From Diploptera punctata (Eukaryota > Arthropoda > Insecta > Blattodea > Blaberidae), in assembly GCA_030220185.1 (NCBI GenBank), contig JASPKZ010007795.1, positions 2,907,001 to 2,971,000 of the forward strand: a DNA stretch of 64,000 nucleotides. Reading direction: 5' to 3'. Below are positions 46,801-58,904 of the stretch, piece after piece; positions within the stretch are counted from its first letter, which is position 1, and each line of letters opens with the position of its first letter. A model generated the notes under the pieces. It was given only the letters and a program-made list of their open reading frames with translations, made no database searches and was not told the DNA's origin. Position numbers and translations under genes: made by a program.

Positions 46801-47376
46801 AACCAATAGAATTTAAATATAAAATCATGTGATGTAATAATGTTCTATAAAATTATAACAGAATTACTCTAGTCAGTCTGCATATAACTTTCATCAAGAA
46901 TAGAAGCTATAACAGCTCTCCTGTTAAAATGTGAAATTTAATACCAGAAGAACAGTTGATTTAAGAGAAGAAAATAATTTAATTTTAATTGACGGTGAAG
47001 AATAATCCCACTTAAATTTACTTAATCTGCTGGGAACCTACAAAATGAATACATTTATTACTAGTTCTACTTGAATCAGTTATTAGTGATTTTTAAAGTG
47101 TATTCCTCTCTTGTGTACCAACTTCGACCTTGAGAAGAGAATCCAGCTCTACCGAAAATCAAACCCAACCTGAACCAGTAATTCTTATTTATTATTTTGG
47201 GACACTAATCCTTCAAAATGTTACTACAACATCGGGCATGAAGAGAGTTAGCTGCTTCAAAACATCGTCATAACCTGGGAAAAGAATTACTTCTTCAAAA
47301 TTGCGCCCACAACGTGGAGAATAATGAAGAACTGACTAAAATACTTCTTCAAGGTCTGCATGAAAATAATCTCTTG
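43886..47376. other. Long AT-rich interval without recognised genes
   Basis: Apart from the tRNA-like tail fragment at about 43886-43945, a possible foldback terminus (CACTATGAGGTATATTCATT, 44766-44785) and a (TA)n run near 44858, I see nothing family-like. The ORFs here are under 82 codons and AT-driven. Confidence 0.5.
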
Positions 47377-47820
47377 TATATATAAACCTATTATTCTACC
47401 TGTATGGATGCGAAACATGGACTCATACTTTAAGGGAGGAAAGGAGTATTTGAGAATAAAATTCTTAGGAAAATTTTTGGACCAAAGAGAGATGAACAGA
47501 GAAGTGAATGGAGAAGACTACATAACAGTGAACTACATAGTCTTTATAGGAAGCCAGATATAATAAGAACAGTCAAGTCTCGTAGACTGCGATGGGCAGG
47601 ACATGTTGCACGTATGGGGAATGGAAGACTTGCATGGAAGCTTCTTGTAGGAAAGCCAGAGGGAAAGCACCCAGTTGGTAGACCAAGAATGAGGTGGGAG
47701 AATAACATTAACTATGATTTGAGGGAAGTAGATTATACAGGGAATGATTGGAAAACATTAGCTCAGGATTGGGATGTATGGAGAGTTTATGTCTGCATGG
47801 CAATGAGTAAATAAGTATAT
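47377..47820 (+). pseudogene. RTE-like LINE, copy 3 (3' fragment)
   Basis: Matches the last ~440 bp of coding sequence of copies 1 and 2, with a short deletion at its start (TATTCTACCTGTATGGATGC) and a second one in GAAAGGAGTATTTGAG. It ends in ATGAGTAAATAAG and lacks the NLRVR end. Older than the long copies. Confidence 0.85.
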
Positions 47821-48868
47821 ATTATTAATTACAATTACTCACATTAATTTTCAGTAACTTGATAAATCACATTTATCAACAACACTTTATCTAAAACACG
47901 TGAAAAGCAATTAATAGTGTATTGAACAAACTTTAGTACAGGTATTAAATTACTTCATGTGTTTGTTTCTACAAATATTATGTACATATTCATAATCTTT
48001 AAATTAACTTATTCAGTTACTTAATATAATTATAGCTTCTTAAATTAATAGATTGTCATAGTGACAAAGTGTACCACATAATTTGATTTTATATTATTTC
48101 CTTTTGTTTTGTAAAAAAAATAAAACTTCCATAATTTAAATTGAAAATTATGAATTTAAAAATATGATTTCAAAAATGTTTATTGTTAAACTGTGCTTTT
48201 CGCATCAGCCAATAATGTTTCTCTGTCAAAAGAACCCTATTAGTCGTAGGTTGAAACTTCATTCAACTTTCTGTACAGAGTTGATCTCACAATAGTAGCT
48301 GGTGTTTGTAGGGATAATGTGAATGCAGAAGGCTCTGTCAAGCTGAATGCGATAGATGTCAGCACATCTGCTGGTGCAGTGGGAAATTTAAATTTTAGTG
48401 TTCAATCATAATGGATTTGAATGAAATTTGGCAAATTTATTATTTTATTTTAATCCAAAATTATGAACATGCCAATTACCCCAGTAGTGCTGAGGTAGCT
48501 GGGGTTGAATGCATGCCACTGCAGATAAGTGTTGATATAGTTAGCAACTTGTTTTCCATCATAAGATTCATGGACTGTTATTTGCAATAGAGTAGCCAAA
48601 AAAATGGTTTATAATTTTTTTTCACTACTGGATAATTATATAGGTTGTTATTATCACCAGGTATTATATTGCTCTGCCCATGTCTCCTCTGTTGGAGAGT
48701 TACCAGAGCTAATCCTTTTAACTTCAAACCTTAAAAAGCAGGGGAACAAACATTTATGCTAGATATGTGCATTTTTTTTTTGTACATTAAAAATGTGACA
48801 TGACTATATTTAGTTATGATAATATAGTATCCATTTTTTAAACTTATAGGTAGAAGCACTGTGAGATA
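47821..48868. other. AT-rich interval, nothing recognised
   Basis: No structure or family resemblance seen. Confidence 0.5.
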
Positions 48869-49105
48869 TTAAAATTGAATATTGATATGTTCACTTTATC
48901 TCATGTTTTGTCTTCTTAATAGATCAGTTTCAGAGTAAATACTTTCAAAAAATTTCAGTATACTGAAGAAGTAATTCTTTTCCCATGTTGTGGTGATGAA
49001 GATGGAGTATTTATCCTTAAACCAGTTTATTAAGAAGACAAAATATGAAGTGAGGTGAACATATTAATATTAAAAAATGGTATTCATTTCCTCATGATGT
49101 TACTC
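48869..49105. repeat. Foldback element E
   Basis: Arm 48869-48931 (GAATATTGATATGTTCACTT ... TTTTGTCTTCTTAAT) pairs with 49029-49075 (ATTAAGAAGACAAAATATG, then AGTGAGGTGAACATATTAAT). It is followed on the right by the terminal module in inverse form, TTTCCTCATGATGTTACT (about 49088-49105). Confidence 0.7.
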
Positions 49106-49677
49106 TGCCCAGAGCAAAGATGAAATATTGATGGCTGCTAGAAAAATTACATAAGATTATACAGAATACATAGAGTAATTCCATATGTGACTGACTGACA
49201 TTTACAATACATTTTTACAGTAAAATGGTTGCATAAATATTACAATTGATTGAAATTAGGGGTGTTATCTACGTGATATGATAGAGGAATAGTGTGTGGT
49301 CAAGACTGTACTTAAATATACAACTTTTGAAGAAAAACAGTGTTATTTATTATCTATCAAAGTATGTGTGACTAACTGACATAAATGTCAACTCATCATG
49401 CAGCTTAACATGTTCATCTGCATCATTCTCTGAAGTATGATTCCTAATTCAATTTTCCAAAATACTGTTTGGAGGACACATTTCAAGTTACATTCTCAAT
49501 AAAAAACGAAACAAAAATCACAATTAAGACCAGAGTTATAACCTAATATATGATGTGTGACTGACTGACTACATTCTGAGACTGACTGACATATCTTAAT
49601 TTTATTTAGACTTTAATATTCTGGAGCTGCAAATATTATACAAATATTAAAAATAATATGAAATTATAATAGATAAG

Positions 49678-49850
49678 TCCACCGCTGTGGTCTCGAGGTA
49701 GCGTGCTGCCTTGTCACGCAGCGGGCCCGGGTTCGATCCCCGGTCGGGACAGTTTTTCTGGGTGAGGTTTTTATCGGGTTTTTTCCTCACCTGTAAGATA
49801 AATGCCAAGAAAACTTTAAGGTCCAAACGGTCCCCGAAACAATATGGCCA
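49678..49850 (+). mobile_element. SINE with Asp-tRNA-like head, copy 2
   Basis: Starts CCACCGCTGTGGTCTCGAGG, B box GGGTTCGATCCCC, body GTTTTTCTGGGTGAGG, and ends TTTAAGGTCCAAACGGTCCC followed by (CATCAT)n. Confidence 0.82.
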
Positions 49851-51029
49851 TCATCATCCTTATCATCATCATCATCCTCCTTCACCGGTGTGGAAAGCAA
49901 CGGGAAGCTACCACTTCTACAGTTCCCTAGTAAAGCTGTAAGCATAGCATGAAAATGCTATGATTGCAGTGAAAGACCTGCCCTTGGACAGAATTACTAT
50001 GGATGGATAATATATAAAAAGCGATAATTTGGAGATGAATAAAGAACTTCACTCCTTTTGTCATGTATAGGAAATGTACAATTTGATATGCTGTAAAAAT
50101 ATTAAATAAATAGTGTAATTTATTTAACTTGGTTACCAAGTATCATTTTAAATTTCACAAAATAAAGAAAATATTAACTTTTTAACAACGTAGGGCCTTC
50201 TCTATAGTTAAATATGCCTAATATGGGTATAATTTTATTACAACCATATTAACTGATTAAAATTTATCTGATACTGTTAATGGATTGAACCATTAAAATA
50301 AATAAAAATGCCGATATGGAATTTGCATTGTTCGTTCCAGATCACTAATATTAACTTTCACGCGTCTCAACTATAAAGACAAAAAAAAAATTAACGAAAA
50401 AGTACAGTATACAAATTATTGAAATTTGTATTTAAATATGGAAAATTCTGTTATAATTCTTTCAAAGCAACTGATTACAAATTATTTTGCTGACATGAGT
50501 TCTATTTTTAAACTAAACAATCGAAAGAAATCTCTTACAACGCGCGAAATCTTGATTGACTGTTTGCAGCAGGTGCACATAGTACAGTGTTGTCATACGT
50601 ATTTTCACTGTTGGTTTCCAATAACGTTACACCCAATAATAATTTTATTTTACACTACAGGTTATACATACTTAATCACATATACTCCACGCCAATTGTA
50701 TTTTTTTATACAAGAAACTTCATATGATTTAAAACTGTTTTTGCAATTAACAAGCATGACTCTGTTTCACAAAGTGAATGCTAGTACAATGTGGCAACAT
50801 CGCACTGTGAATCCCCGATAATACGGCACACATGTCATGTCAAAGGTCAAACTAATGCGAGAACCTTTCAGGTTCAAGGCCTTCCACACACACATTTTCT
50901 AACACATATGAACCGCGCACCTGCTTCTAATTCCACTGACTTAATAACATACATATTGAAGAATCGCATAATGAAAAATTATTTAAATGCCATTAATAAA
51001 AATATAAAATGTAATTAATATAATTAACG
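49851..51029. other. AT-rich interval, nothing recognised
   Basis: Includes a 131-codon open frame at 50426-50821 on the plus strand with no recognisable domain and AT-driven composition; not called as a gene. Confidence 0.45.
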
Positions 51030-52269
51030 TAATTACTTTACAAGACAATGTCGTTAATACTTTTTTGTTAGTTATGTACCGATAACGTAGAATCCCAGAG
51101 GAAATTTGGATCCATCAATTATCGTATTGTGTACAATAATTTTTGTATGTTTTATGTGACTGACTGTAGCTTACCCTTAATAATTATAGGGCGCATTTTA
51201 ATTATCTAGAATATTATATTACAATTATTAGTATTACATTTATGATCAGGAAGGACCGAAATATGGTATAACAAAAGAATCAGTGAAACAAAACAAATTT
51301 ATACAGTGAAATCGTAAAACAAAATTTCGTTTAATTTTGCATGTGTTTTCAGGTTTCGGAATATATCATGTTCTACTATTAATTTAGATCAAAATAATCC
51401 GTATTTCAAACATTAACTTCTATAATCGGAAAATTTCATCTGCAAAAAAAATATCTCATCGAAAAAATTACTCCTGCGCCAATTTCAAAATTTTCACGTC
51501 GGTATGACATTTTCATGTAATTACTCTACATTTAAATCCTTCCGCTGACTGCCTTTTAGCTCAAATTGTCACAGAAGAAGGGCCAGTAATTATTTTATGA
51601 AACAGCTGAGCCGAACAGTCTACCAGATTTCCTAAACCATGTTTATGTTAATACACAGCTGAGTCCAACAAGCAACTGACTGCGTTATGCATATTAGCAA
51701 TATAAGTGAGGCGACAAAAAGTCAGTCAGTCACGGGACTCCAGCGGGTAAAATAATGACTTTACAAGAAAATGTCATCTATACTTTTTTGTTAGTTGTGT
51801 ACCGATAACGTAGAATCCAAGAGGAAATTTTAATCCATCAATTATTATGTTGTGTACAGTAATTTTTATCCGTTTTCTGTGACTGACTGACCATAACTTA
51901 CAGTTAACAACTATAGGACACATTTAAGGTATATAGAATATTAGAATCCAATTAATATTGTTTAATTTACGACCAAGGAGGACCAAAGTATGGTTTAACA
52001 AAAGATTTTGTGAAATAAAACGAATTCATACGACCAAATCATTAAACAAGAAATTGGTAAAATTTTGCGTATTTTTTCAGGTTTGGAATATGACAAGTTC
52101 TACCGCTATTATTAGATTAAAATAATGCACATTTGAAAATTTTTCTTATAGAATTATAAAATTTTATATTTACAGATATATATTACATCAACAGAATTAT
52201 TCCCGCGTCAGTTTCAAAATTTTCACCTCGGTATGACATTTTCATGGAATCGCTCCATATTTAATTAAA
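51030..52269. repeat. Two diverged direct copies of a ~723-bp unit
   Basis: Unit 1 from about 51030 and unit 2 from about 51755 share, in order, CTTTTTTGTTAGTT, GTGTACCGATAACGTAGAATCC-like, GTGACTGACTG, and GGTATGACATTTTCATG blocks at the same offsets. Identity looks like roughly 80%. The second copy is cut by the tRNA-like array at 52270. GTGACTGACTGAC motifs also recur at 49190, 49375 and 49556-49590, which suggests earlier, more decayed units. Confidence 0.75.
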
Positions 52270-52349
52270 TAATACTGGAAGTGACGATTTTATTATTAAT
52301 TTAACACTTCTCATTGAAGGATAAATTATATTTGAAGAGAAAAATTTTC

Positions 52350-52422
52350 GCCTAGACCGGGACTCGAACCCGGGACCCTTGGCTTTCCGGGCCAAGTGCT
52401 CTACCAACTGAGCTACCGAGGC
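52350..52422 (-). tRNA. tRNA-like unit 1 of the array (inverted)
   Basis: 73 nt. A box TAGCTCAGTTGG and B box GGTTCGAGTCCC intact. A 6-bp anticodon stem CTTGGC/GCCAAG closes the loop CCGGAAA (GGA by position, Ser), but there is C instead of U33 and no long variable arm, so it is not a real tRNA-Ser. One C.T mismatch in the acceptor stem. Confidence 0.6.
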
Positions 52423-52617
52423 GAGTTACGATCTAGACGCAAATTTTTCTCTTATGTACGTTGTAATTCCCTCGCGCCAAATGCTTGAAACCATAGCTTC
52501 TATCTTTGCAAATGGCGGCTTCTTAGTTAAGAAGACATTTATTGGGAATTTAACACTACTTTATAGCCAGTAGGGCTTCTATTGACGATTTTATTATTAA
52601 TTTAACACTTCTAACTC

Positions 52618-52690
52618 GCCTCGGTAGCTCAGTTGGTAGAGCACTTGGCCCGGAAAGCCAAGGGTCCCGGGTTCGAGTCCCGGTCTAGGC
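52618..52690 (+). tRNA. tRNA-like unit 2 of the array
   Basis: First plus-strand unit; joined to unit 1 through a short inverted spacer (TTAACACTTCTAACTCGCC). Sequence otherwise as unit 1. Confidence 0.6.
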
Positions 52691-52918
52691 GAAAATTTTT
52701 CTCTTCAAATATAATTTATCCTTCAATGAGAAGTGTTAAATTAATAATAAAATCGTCAATAGAAGCCCTACTGGCTATAAAGTAGTGTTAAATTCCCAAT
52801 AAATGTCTTCTTAACTAAGAAGCCGCCATTTGCAAAGATAGAAGCTATGGTTTCAAGCATTTGGCGCGAGGGAATTACAACGTACATAAGAGAAAAATTT
52901 GCGTCTAGATCGTAACTC

Positions 52919-52991
52919 GCCTCGGTAGCTCAGTTGGTAGAGCACTTGGCCCGGAAAGCCAAGGGTCCCGAGTTCGAGTCCCGGTCTAGGC
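52919..52991 (+). tRNA. tRNA-like unit 3 of the array
   Basis: Differs from unit 2 by CCGAG for CCGGG before the B box. Confidence 0.6.
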
Positions 52992-53220
52992 GAAAATTTT
53001 TCTCTTCAAATATAATTTATCCTTCAATGAGAAGTGTTAAATTAATAATAAAATCGTCAATAGAAGCCCTACTGGCTTATAAAGTAGTGTTAAATTCCCA
53101 ATAAATGTCTTCTTAACTAAGAAGCCGCCATTTGCAAAGATAGAAGCTATGGTTTCAAGCATTTGGCGCGAGGGAATTACAACGTACATAAGAGAAAAAT
53201 TTGCGTCTAGATCGTAACTC

Positions 53221-53293
53221 GCCTCGGTAGCTCAGTTGGTAGAGCACTTGGCCCGGAAAGCCAAGGGTCCCGGGTTCGAGTCCCGGTCTAGGC
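53221..53293 (+). tRNA. tRNA-like unit 4 of the array
   Basis: Identical to unit 2 over the 73-nt head by eye; preceding spacer is one base longer. Confidence 0.6.
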
Positions 53294-53521
53294 GAAAATT
53301 TTTCTCTTCAAATATAATTTATCCTTCAATGAGAAGTGTTAAATTAATAATAAAATCGTCAATAGAAGCCCTACTGGCTATAAAGTAGTGTTAAATTCCC
53401 AATAAATGTCTTCTTAACTAAGAAGCCGCCATTTACAAAGATAGAAGCTATGGTTTCAAGCATTTGGCGCGAGGGAATTACAACGTACATAAGAGAAAAA
53501 TTTGCGTCTAGATCGTAACTC

Positions 53522-53594
53522 GCCTCGGTAGCTCAGTTGGTAGAGCACTTGGCCCGGAAAGCCAAGGGTCCCGGGTTCGAGTCCCGGTCTAGGG
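53522..53594 (+). tRNA. tRNA-like unit 5 of the array
   Basis: Last base of the head changed (TCTAGGG for TCTAGGC), losing one acceptor pair. Confidence 0.6.
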
Positions 53595-53822
53595 GAAAAT
53601 TTTTCTCTTCAAATATAATTTATCCTTCAATGAGAAGTGTTAAATTAATAATAAAATCGTCAATAGAAGCCCTACTGGCTATAAAGTAGTGTTAAATTCC
53701 CAATAAATGTCTTCTTAACTAAGAAGCCGCCATTTGCAAAGATAGAAGCTATGGTTTCAAGCATTTGGCGCGAGGGAATTACAACGTACATAAGAGAAAA
53801 ATTTGCGTCTAGATCGTAACTC

Positions 53823-53895
53823 GCCTCGGTAGCTCAGTTGGTAGAGCACTTGGCCCGGAAAGCCAAGGGTCCCGGGTTCGAGTCCCGGTCTAGGC
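53823..53895 (+). tRNA. tRNA-like unit 6 of the array
   Basis: Identical to unit 2 over the head by eye. Confidence 0.6.
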
Positions 53896-54123
53896 GAAAA
53901 TTTTTCTCTTCAAATATAATTTATCCTTCAATGAGAAGTGTTAAATTAATAATAAAATCGTCAATAGAAGCCCTACTGGCTATAAAGTAGTGTTAAATTC
54001 CCAATAAATGTCTTCTTAACTAAGAAGCCGCCATTTGCAAAGATAGAAGCTATGGTTTCAAGCATTTGGCGCGAGGGAATTACAACGTACATAAGAGAAA
54101 AATTTGCGTCTAGATCGTAACTC

Positions 54124-54196
54124 GCCTCGGTAGCTCAGTTGGTAGAGCACTTGGCCCGGAAAGCCAAGGGTCCCGGGTTCGAGTCCCGGTCTAGGC
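54124..54196 (+). tRNA. tRNA-like unit 7 of the array
   Basis: Last unit; only 21 nt of spacer (GAAAATTTTTCTCTTCAAATA) remain before the target duplication. Confidence 0.6.
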
Positions 54197-54230
54197 GAAA
54201 ATTTTTCTCTTCAAATATAATACTGGAAGT

Positions 54231-54945
54231 ATTTGTGGGTACCAAATACAAGTTAGTGGCACACACTATTAGAAACCATATAAACAAAAAAAAGTTTATT
54301 TTTTTATTACAATCAATAAATTTAAATTTTCAGTCAATAACTTTCACATTTTATAAATCACTGTTTTTTTAATTTTCAGGTCAATATGTTCCAGTTAAGA
54401 TTACTGACAATTTTTAATAACCATTTACAATTTAAAAATGGAATGTGGTTAGGTATATCCAGGTTTTCAAAAATCCAGCCGCTGAATAAGAAGCTAATTT
54501 ATCCAATGAATAAAGGACAAATTAAAGTGTTAATGAAGATTTTTGGTTAGTATTGTTAATGGTAAAAGGAGAGGAAAAATATGGGTAGAAATGAAGGGGC
54601 TTGTTAAGAATAGAGTCAAATGTTGGAATTTTCTTACACTCTAGAAAGATGGAAATATTGATTGATTGTTTAATGGTAAATGTTAAACAAAATCTGTGCA
54701 ATATTTACAACTAATATATAAAAATAAGCCTCTTATTGTAGATATTATTATAGTATAAATCCAGAGATAGTGCAGAATATGCTTTCTTCTTTTTTTTATT
54801 AACTTACAGAGCATATCAGTTCTTTAAAATGCCACACTTCATGTTGTTGTTTTCCAGTGGCTTTAATCCATTTTGCTTCTTGCCTCTCAGTAAAGTCCAC
54901 TTAGGTTCGATGTTTAATATTAATTTTATCACTTCTCACTGAATG
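54231..54945. other. AT-rich interval, nothing recognised
   Basis: No family-like sequence seen. Confidence 0.5.
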
Positions 54946-55922
54946 ACAAATTAAATTTGAAGAGAAAAATATACTCCTAAATCAAGATTTGAACCCAATA
55001 TCTCCAGTTCTGTATACCAGTGCTGCTATATGAGCTACTAGGCAACCAATTTATTTGCAGATTTTTATCTATACTAATATGATTCCCGTGTGCTAAATAG
55101 CAGTGAATATTCGCCCTCGCGGCTTCTTAAAGTAGCCTTTTAAATGGGAATTAACACTACATTTATAACAGTGAATCTTAGATTCAATGTTTAATATTAA
55201 TTTTATCATTTCTCACCGAATTACAAATTAAATTTGAAGAGAAAAATGCACACATATATCAGGATCTGAGCCCAATATCTCCAGTTCTATAAACTGGTCT
55301 ATCTATAATGGCGTGGCTCAGTATTGAGCCATAGCTTCTTCTTTGTAATTTTAGTTACCTTATTTGTCCATAGATGTCATGAGTGGCATGCAGTCAACAC
55401 ACTGACTCAATGAGACATCTATCAGGCAACTGAGGTTTTGCTAGGATGTTTGAGATCGGTAAATTTTGCTTAGATACCTTTTTATTCAGGCTTAAGGATT
55501 TTTATGAGCCTGAAAATCTTCATACTCAGGACCCACAGCTAGAAGTCTCCCCCAGAGGACTTGCTTCTTGGATTTTTCCATTCTAAAAAAATCATTAACT
55601 GCGGCCAAGTTTGAATCTGCAACCATCAGGACCAGAGGCAAGAAGCATAACCACTAGTCCACCACAGCCGACTCTGTACACTGGTGCTATTGCCATTTGA
55701 GCTACTAGGCATCTGATTTATTCACGGGCTATAAATGTAGAGTTAATTCCCATTTAAAAGTCTTCTTACTTAAGAAGCTGCTAGTCGACTCTAGTGGAAC
55801 GAATGTTCACTGCTATTTAGCATGCAGGAATCATATTAGTATACAGAAAAAATCTGTTGATAAATCGGTTGCCTAGTAGCTCAAATGGCAAGAGCATATT
55901 GGGTTCAAATCCTGATTTAGGC
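54946..55922. repeat. Older, diverged tRNA-like units
   Basis: Minus heads near 54980-55045 and 55250-55300 and 55680-55715, and a plus fragment at 55873-55922 (GCCTAGTAGCTCAAATGG, then TGGGTTCAAATCC). They share the AATTTGAAGAGAAAAAT flank and the TAAGAAGC(C/T)GC spacer word with the younger family. Interrupted by the SINE 55309-55672. Confidence 0.6.
55309..55672 (-). mobile_element. SINE, second tRNA-like family, near full length
   Basis: On the minus strand the head reads GTCGGCTGTGGTGGACTAGT with A box TGGACTAGTGGTTA and B-box-like GGTTGCAGATTCAAAC. The body is shared with 25228-25495. Inserted in an older tRNA-like unit (CACTGG / TACACTGGTGCTAT on the two sides). Confidence 0.65.
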
Positions 55923-55934
55923 ATATATCTTTCT

Positions 55935-56469
55935 ATTGACGATTTTTATTATTAATTTAACACTTCTTATAGAAGGATAAATTATATTTGAAGAGAAAAA
56001 TTTTCGCCTAGACCGGGACTCGAACTCGGGACTCTTCGCTTTCCGGGCCAAGTGCTCTACCAACTGAGCTACCGAGGCGAGTTACGATCTAGATGCAAAT
56101 TTTTCTCTTATGTACGTTGTAATTCCCTCGCGCCAAATGCTTGAAACCATAGCTTCTATCTTTGCAAATGGCGGCTTCTTAGTTAAGAAGACATTTATTG
56201 GGAATTTAACACTACTTTATAGCCAGTAGGGCTTCTATTGACGATTTTTATTATTAATTTAACACTTCTCATAGAAGGATAAATTATATTTGAAGAGAAA
56301 AATTTTCGCCTAGACCGGGACTCGAACCCGGGACCCTTGGCTTTCCGGGCCAAGTGCTCTACCAACTGAGCTACCGAGGCGAGTTACGATCTAGATGCAA
56401 ATTTTTCTCTTATGTACGTTGTAATTCCCTCGCGCCAAATCTAGGTGAACATTTTTCTCTTCAAATATA
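55935..56469. mobile_element. Composite tRNA-like insertion, two minus units plus a plus-strand end, 12-bp target duplication
   Basis: Flanked by ATATATCTTTCT at 55923-55934 and 56470-56481. Minus heads lie at 56006-56078 and 56308-56380. Near 56440 the sequence jumps (CGCGCCAAAT|CTAGGTGAACA) to the plus-strand head end and tail, TTTTTCTCTTCAAATATA. Confidence 0.82.
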
Positions 56470-56691
56470 ATATATCTTTCTCTTCAAATTTAAAATCCAC
56501 TTAGGTTGTTAGATTGTTGATGGGTTTTGGACAGTTTTGTATAATGTATCAGATGTTACTGATCCATTATTGAATTTGGTTGGCAGGATAAGAAGGTGCA
56601 TTGGTATCTTTCAGTTATTTTCATCTTATTTAGGTGTGCAACAAGGCAGTCGTGGTTAATATTTAGTCTAAATATAGCAACAGCTTCTTTT

Positions 56692-57222
56692 GATGTTTTT
56701 ATTATTAATTTAACATTTCTCAATGAAAGATAAATTATATTTGAAGAGAAAAATTTTCGCCTAGACCGAGACTCGAACCCGGGACCTTTGGCTTGCCGGG
56801 CCAAATGCTCTACCAACTGAGCTACCGAGGCGAGTTACGATCTAGACGCAAATTTTTCTCTTATATACGTTGTAATTCTCTCTCACCAAATGCTTTTGAA
56901 ACCATCTCTTCAAATATAATTTATCTTTCATTGAGAAATGTTAAATTAATAATAAAAACATCATTAGAAGCCTTACTAGCTTTATAAAGTAATGTTAAAT
57001 TCCCAATAAATGTCTTTTTAACTAAGAAGCCGCCATTTGCAAAGATAGAAATGATGGTTTCAAAAGCATTTAGTGAGAGGGAATTACAACATATATAAGA
57101 GAAAAATTTGCGTCTAGATCGTAACTCGCCTCGGTAGCTCAGTTGGTAGAGCATTTGGCCCGGCAAGCCAAAGGTCCCGGGTTCGAGTCTCGATCTAGGC
57201 GAAAATTTTTCTCTTCAAATAT
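56692..57222. mobile_element. Inverted pair of tRNA-like units, 13-bp target duplication
   Basis: Flanked by AACAGCTTCTTTT at 56679-56691 and 57223-57235. Minus head 56759-56831, plus head 57128-57200. The strand switch is at about 56905 (GAAACCAT|CTCTTCAAATATAATTTA). The heads differ slightly from the array units (CATTTGGCCCGGCAAGCC), so this is a separate source copy. It interrupts the I-like LINE. Confidence 0.85.
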
Positions 57223-57649
57223 AACAGCTTCTTTTCTTGGTTTTTGGCAGTTCCGCATGTGATGTTAACCATTGTACAGAGATTTCCTTTTGTAAGTGTT
57301 CTAGTGGTCTTATTAACTTTCTTGTTTGGAGTATTGTTTTAGATGATGGATTGTTGTTTGAGGTTATTGCCTGTATTGTTGATTTTGAGTCTACTAGGAG
57401 AACAGCTTTTTCAAATATATTCAGCATGTACAGGAGTTGTTCAAGGGCAATTAATATAGCTTTGATTTCTGCATCAGAATTTGTTATATTATCTCCGACT
57501 GCTATATAAATGTAAGAATAGTGACGAATGTGCTCCTACTTCAGCTTTTCTCTATCTATCTATCAGGGAGCCATCTGTGTAAATGTGTAGCCAGTTTGGT
57601 GGTGGATATCTTTCCTGAATGGTTGCTAATATATAGATGAAATCAGAAC

Positions 57650-58208
57650 AATGTTCTTCTCTTTAAATATTCATCTTTTACGATTTCACTTACCAAAACA
57701 TGGAATTCCCTTCCGTCCTATGTCAGAGACTGTCAAACTATAACATCCTTCAAAAATAAACTAAAGAATTATTTAATAACAAACTAACTTATACACCTCA
57801 CTGATAGTATTCTTTTAGCAATATTAATATATTTAATTATTTATGAAAATAATATTAAGAATAACAAATATTTTTATTTGTTTTGTTTTAAATATTGTCT
57901 AATTGTAAAATTAGTTTTCTATATCTCATTATTTTCCTTTGTTTTTTATATACACTAGACAGGGACAATTTAATATGCCTTGCTTGTATACATTTTATTA
58001 TTAGTTTTAGTCTTAATTTTAACTAATATTAACTGGTTGTATTATAGATCATAATATATTAGATATTATCTTTTCATCAAATTTTTACTTAGTGTTTAAT
58101 ATTAGAATTAATTAAGATTTTATATTCTGATGTAATATATGTTTGTCCTGGTGAGTGGAAGAGAAGGCCACATGGCCTTAACTCCACCAGGCTAAATAAA
58201 TCTAAATC
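57650..58208 (+). mobile_element. CR1/Jockey-type LINE 3' end
   Basis: Plus-strand coding end TWNSLPSYVRDCQTITSFKN, LKNYLITN, then an AT-rich 3' UTR with GGAAGAGAAGGCCACATGGC and a (TAAATC)n-like tail. Same family as 15199-15654 by the 3' UTR motif. It sits between the RNase H and RT remnants of the I-like LINE. Confidence 0.72.
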
Positions 58209-58904
58209 TAATATTAGTTGTTTTAGTTCTTTAGGAATGCATTCATTTTTATTGCCTCCTTTATTAGATAGAGACTGGCTTTGTAGGTATGATAATCAAG
58301 GGGATTTATCGGAAGAAGACAGGTTTTATTTGGGTTAGTATTTTTAATTTTTCCAGATATTCTGTGTTGGTTCTGATTACATCTTTCTGTTTTGAGATTT
58401 TGTTCTTCAGGGGTTTGTTTTAGTCCAGGACAGGCCTGGTAGTGATTTGGTTTCAAGAAAGACTTTGCTCCTATTGTCTGATATCTTCACAACTATTGAT
58501 CTGTTTTATGTGTAACTTTATAGAGCTGCTGCTGGAGCTGTTTTAACCTGTTATAAGTCTTAGGATGTTATTCTCAGGGTGTCCAGCAGTCGGGAAAATC
58601 TTGAAAACTGGGAATAAGTCAGAAATTTGAAAATAACTGGGAAATAGACAGGAATTCGTAAAGCAACATGCATCTATCTTGTTTTCAAATCAAAAGAATT
58701 ACAATCACTAAATAACATTCTAAAAATGCATACAGATATTGGAATATTTCTTTGAATAAATGTTTATGAAACTATAGAATATGTTTGGCGGAGTCAAGCT
58801 GCTGCTCTAAAAGAAATGCTGGCCCTTGCCAACATGTTATCATATTACAAAACAATACTTAAGCACACATAGTTCAATATAGCAGGTCAACTTGGACTCT
58901 ATGC

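Larger units (their letters stand above)
52283..54217. mobile_element. Seven-unit tRNA-like array inserted as one block (13-bp target duplication)
   Basis: The block is flanked by TAATACTGGAAGT at 52270-52282 and 54218-54230. It holds one inverted unit followed by six head-to-tail units of 301-302 bp that look almost identical, including the spacer (GACGATTTTATTATTAATTT, AAGAAGCCGCCATTTGCAAA). It starts GACGATTTTATT and ends CTCTTCAAATA. A single duplication around seven units means either multimeric insertion or later expansion in place. Confidence 0.88.

Noticed and set aside
50426..50821. 131-codon ORF as a host gene
   Set aside because: No recognisable domain, AT-rich codons, no flanking exon signals that I could support.
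52350..54196. A genuine tRNA-Ser(GGA) gene cluster
   Set aside because: No long variable arm as required for tRNA-Ser, C in place of U33, an acceptor mismatch, and units that move with target duplications; best read as tRNA-derived repeats.
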